From Parvibaculum sp049671045 (lineage in GTDB: Bacteria > Pseudomonadota > Alphaproteobacteria > Parvibaculales > Parvibaculaceae): a stretch of 28,625 nt of DNA. Each line of letters opens with the position of its first letter. Position 1 is the stretch's first letter. The translations under genes were made by a program, and so were the position numbers. The notes beneath the pieces were generated by a model. The model made no database searches. It was not told the DNA's origin and saw nothing but the letters and a program-made list of their open reading frames with translations. The stretch covers positions 1 to 28,625 of the forward strand of contig NZ_JBATUH010000120.1 of assembly GCF_049671045.1 (NCBI RefSeq), read 5' to 3'. Positions 1 to 8,159 of this stretch are shown here, one piece after another.

Positions 1-15
1 ATGCGGGAAAGCAAT

Positions 16-393
<378 letters not shown>

Positions 394-400
394 CCTTTGG

Positions 401-428
401 AGATAGGGGCCTTTCCAGGCGAAGGCAA
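401..428 (-). promoter_or_regulatory. rnpB promoter (sigma70-like)
   Basis: On the minus strand a -35 box TTGCCT (428-423) and a -10 box CTATCT (406-401) are separated by 16 nt. The -10 box lies about 7-8 nt upstream of the inferred 5' end of the RNase P RNA at about 393. This spacing agrees with the end predicted independently from the P1 helix. Inferred from sequence only. Confidence 0.6.
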
Positions 429-515
429 GCGGCGCGAGGGGCTTGCAGGCGGGCAATCGAGCGCCGACATTGCGTCCATAGCCATCCGTCAGGACATGAA
501 CAGGGGGAAATGCCG

Positions 516-1478
516 ATGAAGGCCGCCGTCTATTATGAAAATGGGCCGCCCAGCGTCTTCAGATATGAGGACGTGCCCGACCCGAAATGCGCGCCGCACG
601 AGGTTCTGATCAAGGTCGAGGCCGTGAGCATCGAGGGCGGCGATACGCTCAACCGGGCTGGCGGCGCGCTTGCCTCGAAGCCACATATCGTCGGCTACCA
701 GGCGGCCGGAACCATCGTCGAGGTCGGCGCCGAGGTGGAGAACCTCAGGCCCGGCCAGAAGGTCACGACCGTCAACGCCTATGGAAGCCATGCGGAATAT
801 CGCGCGGTGCCGGCGCTCACCGCCTGGCCGGTGCCGGACAATCTCGACATCAGGGAGGCGGCGGCGATCCCCGTTCCCTTCGGCACCGCCGATGACTGCC
901 TCTTCGAGTTCGGGCGTCTCAAGGCAGGCGAAACCGTGCTCGTGCAGGCTGGCGCGGGCGCTGTCGGCCTTGCGGCGATCCAGCTCGCCAAGCGCGCGGG
1001 CGCGACGGTGATCGCCACTGCGTCGAGCGACGAGCGCCTCGCCCGACTGAAGGATCTGGGGCTCGATCACGGCATCAACTACCGCACCCAGGATCTCGTC
1101 GCCGAGGTCAGGCGCCTCACCGACAACAAGGGCGTCAATCTGGCCGTCGATCCGGTCGGCGGCTCAACGCTCCAGAAGTCGATCCTCTCGCTCGCCTATC
1201 GCGGGCGCGTGTCCTTTGTGGGCCGCGCGGGCCGCGAGCCCATGACGGTCGATGTGCAGACCATGATGGGCGGCAACCAGTCGATGTCCGGCGTCTTTCT
1301 CGGCGCGGAGATCGGCACGGAGCGGGTGCGCGCCAATATTCAGCGCCTCATCGACGACGTGGCGGCGGGCGGCCTCAAGGTCGTGCTCGACCGGAGCTTC
1401 CCGCTGAGGGAGGCCGCCGCCGCGCATGAATATATCGAGAGCCGCAAGGCTGTCGGCCGCGTGCTGCTGATCCCCTGA
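516..1478 (+). CDS. Zinc-independent MDR family NADPH:quinone oxidoreductase-like protein
   Basis: This is a medium-chain dehydrogenase/reductase of about 320 residues, the usual size for quinone oxidoreductase/zeta-crystallin proteins. The N-terminal GroES-like domain starts MKAAVYYENG. A Rossmann fold follows with the dinucleotide-binding run VQAGAGAVGLAAIQLAK (about residues 145-161). The cysteine- and histidine-rich zinc loop of true alcohol dehydrogenases is missing, so an NADPH-dependent quinone or enone reductase is the likely class; the substrate is unknown. An ATG lies at 510, but the AGGGGG ribosome-binding site (502-507) is only 2 nt from it and 8 nt from the ATG at 516, so 516 is preferred. 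The gene is divergent from rnpB. It converges on the amidase gene with only 3 nt between the stop codons, leaving no room for a separate terminator. Confidence 0.88.
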   Translation: MKAAVYYENGPPSVFRYEDVPDPKCAPHEVLIKVEAVSIEGGDTLNRAGGALASKPHIVGYQAAGTIVEVGAEVENLRPGQKVTTVNAYGSHAEYRAVPALTAWPVPDNLDIREAAAIPVPFGTADDCLFEFGRLKAGETVLVQAGAGAVGLAAIQLAKRAGATVIATASSDERLARLKDLGLDHGINYRTQDLVAEVRRLTDNKGVNLAVDPVGGSTLQKSILSLAYRGRVSFVGRAGREPMTVDVQTMMGGNQSMSGVFLGAEIGTERVRANIQRLIDDVAAGGLKVVLDRSFPLREAAAAHEYIESRKAVGRVLLIP

Positions 1479-1481
1479 GGA

Positions 1482-2213
1482 TCAGACCGCTTCGAGAAGA
1501 CGGTGAAGGGTGGCGACGGTCGAAAGATCGGCCACCCCATCCACCCGCTCCGGGCGGAAATGACGCTGGAAGGCGCGCACGACCGCCTCGGTCTTCGCGT
1601 CATAGACGCCAAGCACCTCGACGCCATAGCCATAGGTGGCGAGCCGGAATTGCAATTCGGCGACCGTGTCGCCGCGATCGCCGGGCATGAGCGAGGGCCC
1701 TTCGACGATCGGGAACGGCTCGACCCAGACCCCGATGCCCGCCCGCGCGAGCCGCGCCCAGTCGAACCGTTCGCCGGGATCGGATTTCCGCTCCGGCGCG
1801 ATGTCGGAATGGCCGAGCACATGGCGCGGCGGGATCGGATGGCGCGCCAGTATCTCGCGGCAGAGCGTCTCGACCGCCTTCATCTGCGCTTCCGGAAAGG
1901 GCGGCGTACCGAAATCATGCCCGCCATTGCCGATCTCGATCCCGATCGAATGGCCGTTGATGTCGCTCACCCCGGCCCAGCTCGAAACCCCGGCATGCCA
2001 GGCGCGTTTCTCCTCGGGCACGAGGCAGAGCACCTGCCCTTCCTCATCGACGACGTAATGGGCCGAAACCCTTGCCTCGGGACTGCAAAGGAGATCGACG
2101 GCATCCGCCGTGGAGGCCATGCCCGTGTAATGGAGGACGAGCATGTCGATGCGGACGGGCTCGGGCCGGTCGTTGAAATTGGGTGACAGCCGTTCTTGGG
2201 TGACAAGGGTCAT
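1482..2213 (-). CDS. N-acetylmuramoyl-L-alanine amidase, AmpD/AmiD type with peptidoglycan-binding domain
   Basis: A 243-residue zinc amidase that cleaves the bond between N-acetylmuramic acid and L-alanine in peptidoglycan or its turnover products. The Amidase_2 fold covers about residues 20-155. The expected metal ligands are visible: His28 (VLHYTG), His135 (LGHSDIAP) and Asp145 (KSDPGERFDW), and IGIEIGNGGHD carries the conserved Glu. A PG_binding_1 domain follows at about 170-243 (GDTVAELQFRLATYGY). No signal peptide or lipobox is visible, unlike E. coli AmiD, so the protein may be cytoplasmic and serve muropeptide recycling, or be exported another way. The ATG follows directly on the stop codon of the upstream EamA transporter gene (TGA 2216-2214, ATG 2213), which suggests one transcript and coupled translation. 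Confidence 0.9.
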   Translation of the reverse strand: MTLVTQERLSPNFNDRPEPVRIDMLVLHYTGMASTADAVDLLCSPEARVSAHYVVDEEGQVLCLVPEEKRAWHAGVSSWAGVSDINGHSIGIEIGNGGHDFGTPPFPEAQMKAVETLCREILARHPIPPRHVLGHSDIAPERKSDPGERFDWARLARAGIGVWVEPFPIVEGPSLMPGDRGDTVAELQFRLATYGYGVEVLGVYDAKTEAVVRAFQRHFRPERVDGVADLSTVATLHRLLEAV

Positions 2214-3080
2214 TCAGGGGTCCGTCCGGACGATCTGTTTCTGCCGCAGGGACACGATGAGCACGCCCGTCAGCGCGATCAGCGTGCCGACGATCATGCG
2301 TGTCGTCAGCACGTCGCCAAGTAGCGCCACGCTGAAAATGATCGTGAAAATGGGCGAAAGCAAGGTCAATGGCGCCGTCTGCGACACCTCATAGCGCTGC
2401 AGCAGATAGTAGATGCCGGCATGGCCGACGAGGCTCGAGGCGAAGGCGACATAGAAGACCCCCGACCATTGCAGCATGGTCGCGGATGTCATGAGTTCGA
2501 TCTGGTCGCGCTCGAAAAGAAGCGAGCCGACCAGCATGACCGGCGCGGCGACCACCGCGATCCAGGCCTGAAGCTCGAAGACGCCCACGCGCTTGATCTG
2601 GCGCTGATAGATCGTGCCGACCGACCCCACGAGCGAGGAAGCGACGATGAAGACGAGGCCCCAGATGAAATGGAAGACGGTCGGGTCGAAGCTGATGACC
2701 ATGACCCCGGCAAAGGAGAGGGCAATGCCGGACCAGCGGCGCCAGTAAACCTTCTCCTTCAGGAAGATGACCGACATGATGGTCGAAAAGGGCACGCCGA
2801 GCTGGCCGACAATGGCGACGACGGACGGATTTGAAAGGGCGACCCCGGCGAAGAAGAAGCCGAACCCGATCGGCCCCGCGCAAAGGGCGATGATGAGCAC
2901 TTCCTTCATGCGCCCCTCATGGATGCGCAGGAACGGAAAGAGCACCATGACGATGAGCGTGAAGCGCAGCGCCGTGAACATCATCGGCGGGAAATGCTCA
3001 AGGCTCACCTTGGCCGCGACCAGCGCGAACCCCCAGATGAGGTTGATGAGCATCATGAACGCGAGGTGCTGGGGGGTCAT
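2214..3080 (-). CDS. EamA/DMT superfamily transporter
   Basis: A 288-residue integral membrane protein with about ten hydrophobic helices arranged as two EamA repeats (roughly residues 5-135 and 150-280), the normal architecture of drug/metabolite transporters. Recognisable pieces are LINLIWGFALVAAK in helix 1, the FTALRFTLI segment, and the second-repeat end TPIFT-like SPIFTIIFSVALLGDVLTTRMIVGTLIALTG. Such proteins export amino acids, metabolites or drugs; the substrate cannot be told here. The gene abuts the amidase gene with no gap, so the two are probably co-transcribed. A 13-bp tandem repeat lies about 20 bp upstream of the ATG. No good Shine-Dalgarno motif precedes this start. Confidence 0.88.
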   Translation of the reverse strand: MTPQHLAFMMLINLIWGFALVAAKVSLEHFPPMMFTALRFTLIVMVLFPFLRIHEGRMKEVLIIALCAGPIGFGFFFAGVALSNPSVVAIVGQLGVPFSTIMSVIFLKEKVYWRRWSGIALSFAGVMVISFDPTVFHFIWGLVFIVASSLVGSVGTIYQRQIKRVGVFELQAWIAVVAAPVMLVGSLLFERDQIELMTSATMLQWSGVFYVAFASSLVGHAGIYYLLQRYEVSQTAPLTLLSPIFTIIFSVALLGDVLTTRMIVGTLIALTGVLIVSLRQKQIVRTDP

Positions 3081-3099
3081 GTCGGACGGGCTGACGGTA

Positions 3100-3151
3100 C
3101 GGAACGGCGAGGCGGAACGGCGGGGCGGAACGGCGGGGCGGAACGGCGGGG
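3100..3151. repeat. 13-bp tandem repeat, four units
   Basis: Four head-to-tail copies of CGGAACGGCGGGG (3100-3112, 3113-3125, 3126-3138, 3139-3151). The last three are identical and the first differs at one base (GAGG for GGGG). The array lies in the leader or promoter region of the EamA transporter, ending about 20 bp before its start codon. The unit length is not a multiple of three and no gene covers it. Copy number could vary by slippage. Confidence 0.9.
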
Positions 3152-3265
3152 CGCCCGCCCTTGTTAGCCCAGGCCCGAATGCGCCGCCAGCGGCAACATC
3201 GAAAAGCGCCCGACTTTCATTTCAGGCGCCAGTCGCCCCCTCGGCCACCGGCCGGGCTGGTCCCG

Positions 3266-3982
3266 TCAGGAGGCGCTCTCGAGCCCCCTCGCCTTCAGGA
3301 TCTTCTGATAGGCGACGTTGATGGCCGCGAGCTTGTCATTGGCGATCTGCACCAGTTCCTCCGGCACGCCGCGCGCGATGAGCGTATCGGGATGGTTCTC
3401 CCGCACGAGCCGCCGATAGGCCTTTTTCAGATCCTCGTTGGAAATGTCGGGCGTGATGCCGAGCACGAGATAGGGATCGAGCCGGGGCGTGCCGAGATGG
3501 CTCGCGCGGATGCGTGCGAACTCCACTTCCGAAAAGCCGAAAATATCCGCGACCGTCCGCAGATACTCCACCTCCGCCGGATGGACGACCTTGTCGGCCA
3601 TGGCAATGTGGAAAAGCGCGTCGAGCACGTCCTCGAGCACGGCGGGCTTGTCGCGATAGATCCGCGCCACCTGCGCCGCATAGCTCTCGAAACCCGCAAC
3701 GTCCTGCTGGGCGATCCGGTAGAGCCGCTTGACGTTCGCCCGTTCGGATTCGGGTACCTTCAGCACCTCCTCGAAGGCGCGGATCTCGGCATCCGTCACC
3801 TGCCCGTCCGCCCTCGCCATTTTGGCCGAAAGCGCGATCAGCGCGATTGTGAACACGACGTCATTGTCTTCGAGCGCGCGGTCGATCACGAGGTGGCCGG
3901 CGACCGCCCCGACAAGCGCGCCGAACGGCCCGCCCACGGCAAGACCGACACCTGCGCCTGCTATTTTTCCCCAGATTGACAT
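3266..3982 (-). CDS. TerB/DnaJ-domain membrane-associated co-chaperone (DjlA-like)
   Basis: A 238-residue protein with DjlA-type order. It has a short glycine-rich hydrophobic N-terminus (residues 1-33), then a TerB-like helical domain with acidic repeats (about 40-155; SAKMARADGQVTDAEI and HIAMADKVVHPAEVEYL), and a C-terminal J domain (about 168-235). The J domain carries the His-Pro-Asp motif at 197-199 (ENHPDT), needed to stimulate DnaK ATPase. It is therefore a probable Hsp70 co-chaperone at the inner membrane; its client is unknown. The frame is open 14 codons further upstream (ATG at 4024), but the family-like start MSIWGKIAG at 3982 is preferred. No clear ribosome-binding site is seen at either. 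The gene is divergent from the oxoprolinase. Confidence 0.85.
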   Translation of the reverse strand: MSIWGKIAGAGVGLAVGGPFGALVGAVAGHLVIDRALEDNDVVFTIALIALSAKMARADGQVTDAEIRAFEEVLKVPESERANVKRLYRIAQQDVAGFESYAAQVARIYRDKPAVLEDVLDALFHIAMADKVVHPAEVEYLRTVADIFGFSEVEFARIRASHLGTPRLDPYLVLGITPDISNEDLKKAYRRLVRENHPDTLIARGVPEELVQIANDKLAAINVAYQKILKARGLESAS

Positions 3983-4028
3983 TGGCCAAGAGTAAGACGA
4001 TTCAGCCAGACCCGCACTTCGCAAATCT

Positions 4029-4082
4029 GCATGACGCTTTGTGAAGGCGCTTCATGACGCAGATGTCACGAAATCGTCATGC
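4029..4082. repeat. Direct and inverted copies of CATGACG between divergent genes
   Basis: GCATGACG occurs at 4029-4036. CATGACGC occurs at 4030-4037 and again at 4053-4060. The inverted form CGTCATGC is at 4075-4082. This gives an 8-bp inverted repeat plus a direct repeat in 54 bp of the divergent DjlA-like/oxoprolinase promoter region. A regulator-binding site is possible, but no candidate regulator is adjacent. Confidence 0.45.
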
Positions 4083-4124
4083 AATGCGCATCCAGGCGTT
4101 GCCAGGCCGCTGCGCCCGCATGGG

Positions 4125-4152
4125 TTGATTTTGTTCCCGCGATGGGTCTAAT
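4125..4152 (+). promoter_or_regulatory. Candidate promoter for the oxoprolinase gene
   Basis: TTGATT (4125-4130) and TCTAAT (4147-4152) are separated by 16 nt and match sigma70 boxes at 4/6 and 5/6 positions. The predicted transcript start near 4159 leaves a leader of about 64 nt before the ATG at 4223. Prediction from sequence only. Confidence 0.45.
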
Positions 4153-4222
4153 CGCCTGAAGCGTGTCGACACCCGCGCGCCTTCCCGCTCCTTCCGCAAC
4201 GACACGCAGCAGAGTTTCCGAC

Positions 4223-7200
4223 ATGACAACCCGCTGGGACTTCTGGATCGATCGAGGCGGGACGTTCACGGACATTGTCGCCCGCGCGCCGGACGGACGC
4301 CTCATCGCCCGCAAGCTCCTCTCCGAAAATCCCGACCGCTACGAGGATGCCGCGCTTCAGGGCATTCGCGACATTCTGGGCGTGCCCGCCGCCGAACCGC
4401 TGCCACAGGCGCGGATCGGCGCCGTCAAGATGGGCACGACGGTCGCCACCAATGCGCTGCTCGAGCGCAAGGGGGAGCGCACGCTCTTCCTCACGACGCG
4501 CGGCTTCGCGGATGCGCTTCGCATCGGGTATCAGAACCGGCCCCACCTTTTCAGGCTCAGGATCGAAAAGCCCTCCATGCTCTTCGAGCGGGTGGCCGAG
4601 GTCGACGAGCGCCTGACCGCCGAGGGAGAGGTGCTGACGCCCCTCGACGAGGACGGGACGCGCCACATCCTCGAGGATGCCCATGCCGCCGGCTTTCGCG
4701 CCGTCGCCATCTGCTTCATGCATGGCTATCGCTATCCCGAACATGAACAGGCCGCCGCGCGAATGGCGCGCGAGGCCGGTTTCACGCAAATCTCGGCGAG
4801 CCATCATGTAAGCCCGCTGATGAAGTTCGTCTCGCGCGGCGACACCACCGTCGTCGATGCCTATCTCTCGCCGATCCTCCGGCGCTATGTCGACCGCGTG
4901 GCGGCGGTCCTCGGCGCGGAGGCGGGCAGACGCCTCTTTTTCATGCAGTCTTCGGGCGGGCTCACCGATGCGAGCCTCTTTGAAGGCAAGGACGCGATCC
5001 TTTCCGGGCCCGCCGGGGGCGTGGTGGGCGCGGTCGAGACGAGCAGGCTCGCCGGCTTCGCGCGCATCATCGGCTTCGACATGGGTGGCACTTCGACCGA
5101 TGTCAGCCACTATGACGGCGAGTTCGAGCGCAGCTTCGAGACAGAGGTGGCAGGCGTGCGCATGCGCGCGCCCATGATGCAGATTCACACCGTCGCGGCG
5201 GGCGGCGGCTCCATCCTCCATTATGACGGCGCGCGGCTTCGCGCCGGGCCGGATTCCGCAGGCGCCGAGCCCGGCCCCGCCGCCTATCGGCATGGCGGCC
5301 CCCTCACCGTGACCGATGCGAATGTCATGGTGGGCAAGCTCCTTCCCGATTTCTTCCCGCATATTTTCGGTCCCGGGGGCGATCTGCCGCTCGATGCTGA
5401 AATCGTGCGCGAGAAGTTCGCGGCGCTCGCCCGCGAGATCGGCCGCAGCCCGGAGGAAACGGCCGACGGCTTCATCCGCATCGCCGTCGAGAACATGGCG
5501 CAGGCGATCAAGAAGATCTCCGTGCAGCGGGGCCACGATGTCAGCGCCTATGCGCTCGCCTGCTATGGCGGCGCGGGCGGCCAGCACGCCTGCCTCGTCG
5601 CCGACGCGCTAGGCATGACAAAGGTCTTTTTCCATCCGCTCTCCGGCGTGCTCTCCGCCTATGGCATGGGGCTCGCCGACATTCGCGCAAGCCGCCAGCG
5701 CGCGGTCGAGGAACCGCTAGCGGAGGGAAGCCTCGCCGCGCTCGCCACGGCGATCCGCGAACTCGGGCAGGAGACGCAAGAAGAAGTGGTCGGACAAGGC
5801 GTCCCCGCGGCGCGCATCGCCATCCTCCCCCGCCTCCATCTTCGCTATGCCGGCACCGATACGGCGCTCATCGTGGAGCATGGTTCGCTCGATGAACTCC
5901 GCGCGCGCTTCGAGAGCGCGCATCACAAGCGCTTCGGCTTCGTCGCCACGGAAAAGCCCATCGTCATCGAGGCCGTTTCCGTGGAGGCGGTCGGCCGCGA
6001 CGCGGAAGCCTCGGAAACACGGCAGACTCCGCGCAGCGACGGCGCCGCGCGCCCGGACCGCGAGACGCGCTTCTTCAGCGAAGGCTTGTGGCACGAGGCG
6101 CCGGTCTATCTGCGCGAGGCGCTGGCGGCAGGTGACGCCCTGGAAGGCCCGGCCATCATCGTCGAACCGCATCAGACCATCATCGTCGAGGCCGGCTGGC
6201 GCGCCGAAGTGACGCCGCTCGATCACATCGTTCTGACTCGCCGCAAAAAGAAGGCGCGCGAGCATGCCATCGGCACCGACGCCGACCCGGTCATGCTCGA
6301 GATTTTCAACAATCTCTTCATGTCCATCGCCGAGCAGATGGGCTTCACGCTCGAAAAGACCGCCTATTCCGTCAACATCAAGGAACGCCTCGATTTCTCC
6401 TGCGCCGTTTTCGACCGCGCGGGCGGGCTCGTCGCCAATGCGCCGCACATGCCCGTGCATCTTGGCTCGATGGGCGCCAGCGTGCGCGCCGTGATCGAGC
6501 AGAACCCGGATATGGGGCCCGGCGACGTCTTCGTGCTCAACGCGCCCTATAATGGCGGCACGCATCTGCCCGATGTCACGGTCGTCGCGCCGGTCTATGA
6601 CGAGGCGGGCAGCGAACGGCTTTTCTATGTCGCGGCGCGCGGCCACCACGCCGACATTGGCGGCATCTCGCCGGGTTCCATGCCTGCCCATTCGCGCAGC
6701 GTGGAGGAAGAAGGCGTCCTCATCGACAACTTTCGGCTCGTCGAGCGCGGCCGCTTCCGCGAGGCGGAGATGCGCGCCCTGCTCGCTTCAGGCCGCTGGC
6801 CCGCCCGCAACCCGGACCAGAACATCGCCGATCTCCGCGCCCAGATTGCGGCCTGCGAGAAAGGCGCGCAGGAACTGCGCCGGATGGTGGCGCAATTCGG
6901 CCTTGGCGTGGTCGAAGCCTATATGCGGCATGTGCAGGACAATGCCGAGGAAAGCGTCCGCCGCGTGATCGGCCGGCTGAAGGACGCGACCTTCGAGCAG
7001 ATGATGGATGACGGCTCGCTCATAAAGGTTTGCGTGACGGTCGATGCCAGAACGCGCTCGGCGAAGATCGACTTCACCGGCACGAGCCCGACGCTCGCCA
7101 CCAATCTCAATGCGCCCTCCGCCGTGGCGCGGGCAGCCGTGCTTTATGTCTTCCGCTGCATGGTGGATGACGATATTCCGCTCAATGAAGGCTGCCTCAA

Positions 7201-7813
7201 GCCGCTCGAGATCGTCATTCCCGAGGGCTCGATGCTCGCGCCCCGCTATCCCGCGGCCGTCGTCGGCGGCAATGTGGAGACGAGCCAGGCGGTGACGGAT
7301 GCGCTCTTCGGTGCCTTCGGCGTCATGGCGTCCGCGCAGGGCACGATGAACAACCTCACCTTCGGCAATGCGCGGCACCAATATTACGAAACGATCTGCG
7401 GCGGCGCGGGCGCGGGCGCGGACTTCGACGGCGCGGATGCCGTCCACACACATATGACGAATTCACGCCTCACCGATCCTGAAGTTCTCGAGTGGCGCTT
7501 TCCCGTCATCCTCGAGGAATTTTCGATCCGGCAAGGCTCGGGCGGCAAAGGCCGGCACAAGGGCGGCGATGGCGCTGTGCGCGCCATCCGCTTCCGCGAG
7601 AAAATGACGGCCTCGATCCTTTCGACGCATCGCATCGTTCCGCCTTTCGGCCTCGATGGCGGCGAAGCGGCAGCGACCGGAGAAAATCTCATTCGCCGCG
7701 CGGATGGACGCATCGAAACGCTAGCGGGTTCTGATCAGGTGGAACTCGATGCGGGCGACACCATCGTCATAAGGACGCCAGGCGGCGGGGGATTTGGCGA
7801 GCCTGCGACGTGA
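4223..7813 (+). CDS. 5-oxoprolinase / hydantoinase A-B fusion (ATP-dependent)
   Basis: A protein of 1196 residues joining the HyuA and HyuB halves, the layout and size of ATP-hydrolysing 5-oxoprolinase (5-oxo-L-proline to L-glutamate). The HyuA half begins WDFWIDRGGTFTDIVAR, with MGTTVATNALLERKGER at about 70-90 and the ASKHA phosphate loop GFDMGGTSTDVSHY at about 287-300. The block GGGSILHYDGARLRAGPDSAG is typical of OPLAH-type enzymes. HyuB starts near residue 690 (MLEIFNNLFMSIAEQMG) and contains GGNVETSQAVTDALFGAFG and GTMNNLTFGN. The frame is open upstream to a GTG at 4163, but the family N-terminus fits the ATG at 4223. No transporter or second hydantoinase gene is adjacent, so an N-methylhydantoinase or related lactamase cannot be excluded. 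Confidence 0.9.
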   Translation: MTTRWDFWIDRGGTFTDIVARAPDGRLIARKLLSENPDRYEDAALQGIRDILGVPAAEPLPQARIGAVKMGTTVATNALLERKGERTLFLTTRGFADALRIGYQNRPHLFRLRIEKPSMLFERVAEVDERLTAEGEVLTPLDEDGTRHILEDAHAAGFRAVAICFMHGYRYPEHEQAAARMAREAGFTQISASHHVSPLMKFVSRGDTTVVDAYLSPILRRYVDRVAAVLGAEAGRRLFFMQSSGGLTDASLFEGKDAILSGPAGGVVGAVETSRLAGFARIIGFDMGGTSTDVSHYDGEFERSFETEVAGVRMRAPMMQIHTVAAGGGSILHYDGARLRAGPDSAGAEPGPAAYRHGGPLTVTDANVMVGKLLPDFFPHIFGPGGDLPLDAEIVREKFAALAREIGRSPEETADGFIRIAVENMAQAIKKISVQRGHDVSAYALACYGGAGGQHACLVADALGMTKVFFHPLSGVLSAYGMGLADIRASRQRAVEEPLAEGSLAALATAIRELGQETQEEVVGQGVPAARIAILPRLHLRYAGTDTALIVEHGSLDELRARFESAHHKRFGFVATEKPIVIEAVSVEAVGRDAEASETRQTPRSDGAARPDRETRFFSEGLWHEAPVYLREALAAGDALEGPAIIVEPHQTIIVEAGWRAEVTPLDHIVLTRRKKKAREHAIGTDADPVMLEIFNNLFMSIAEQMGFTLEKTAYSVNIKERLDFSCAVFDRAGGLVANAPHMPVHLGSMGASVRAVIEQNPDMGPGDVFVLNAPYNGGTHLPDVTVVAPVYDEAGSERLFYVAARGHHADIGGISPGSMPAHSRSVEEEGVLIDNFRLVERGRFREAEMRALLASGRWPARNPDQNIADLRAQIAACEKGAQELRRMVAQFGLGVVEAYMRHVQDNAEESVRRVIGRLKDATFEQMMDDGSLIKVCVTVDARTRSAKIDFTGTSPTLATNLNAPSAVARAAVLYVFRCMVDDDIPLNEGCLKPLEIVIPEGSMLAPRYPAAVVGGNVETSQAVTDALFGAFGVMASAQGTMNNLTFGNARHQYYETICGGAGAGADFDGADAVHTHMTNSRLTDPEVLEWRFPVILEEFSIRQGSGGKGRHKGGDGAVRAIRFREKMTASILSTHRIVPPFGLDGGEAAATGENLIRRADGRIETLAGSDQVELDAGDTIVIRTPGGGGFGEPAT

Positions 7814-8060
7814 AATGTAACTCTTTCGAGTCGGTGGGAGCCTGAGCCCGCCCGGTGGCGCGAAACGGGACATGGCCTCCAGGGCACAGCCGGGCCCCGG
7901 ATGGCCGAATTCCGCCCTTCCCGGCTCTTGCAATCGCGCCACAATGTTGCCTGCAAACCGCGCCTTCAATTCCGCTTGCGTGGCGCGGCAGCCTTGCGAA
8001 ACTTTGCGCCGTGAACGGTCGGGTGCAGCCCGGCGGCAACCACTTCGGGAGGCCAGTGCA

Positions 8061-8144
8061 ATGACCTTGTCCGCAAAAGTCGGTTACCTAGCCACCTGTC
8101 TCGCATTCATCTTTGTCGGCGCGATCACGATCGGCGTCTTCTGA
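8061..8144 (+). CDS. Putative 27-residue single-pass membrane peptide
   Basis: A short reading frame of 27 codons starting MTLSAKVGYLATC and ending TIGVF, with one hydrophobic helix from about residue 8 to the C-terminus. A strong ribosome-binding site GGGAGG (8047-8052) sits 8 nt before the ATG, which is the main reason to believe it. The frame ends at 8144, inside a perfect 11-bp hairpin, and the convergent metH stop is 15 nt further on. Small hydrophobic proteins of this kind are often missed in annotation. No function is recognised. Doubt remains because nothing but the start site and hydrophobicity supports translation. The preceding 247 bases (7814-8060) hold no other gene that I can see. 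Confidence 0.55.
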   Translation: MTLSAKVGYLATCLAFIFVGAITIGVF

Positions 8145-8153
8145 CGCCGATCG
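8128..8153. terminator. Hairpin between the small peptide gene and metH, likely bidirectional terminator
   Basis: CGATCGGCGTC (8128-8138) and GACGCCGATCG (8143-8153) form a perfect 11-bp stem with a TTCT loop. It lies between two convergent genes and overlaps the last codons and stop of the small peptide frame. No run of T follows on either strand, so termination efficiency is uncertain. Confidence 0.55.
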
Positions 8154-8159
8154 CAAGGC

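Noticed and set aside
4148..5587. Minus-strand open frame opposite the oxoprolinase
   Set aside because: Antisense shadow; all family motifs lie on the plus strand.
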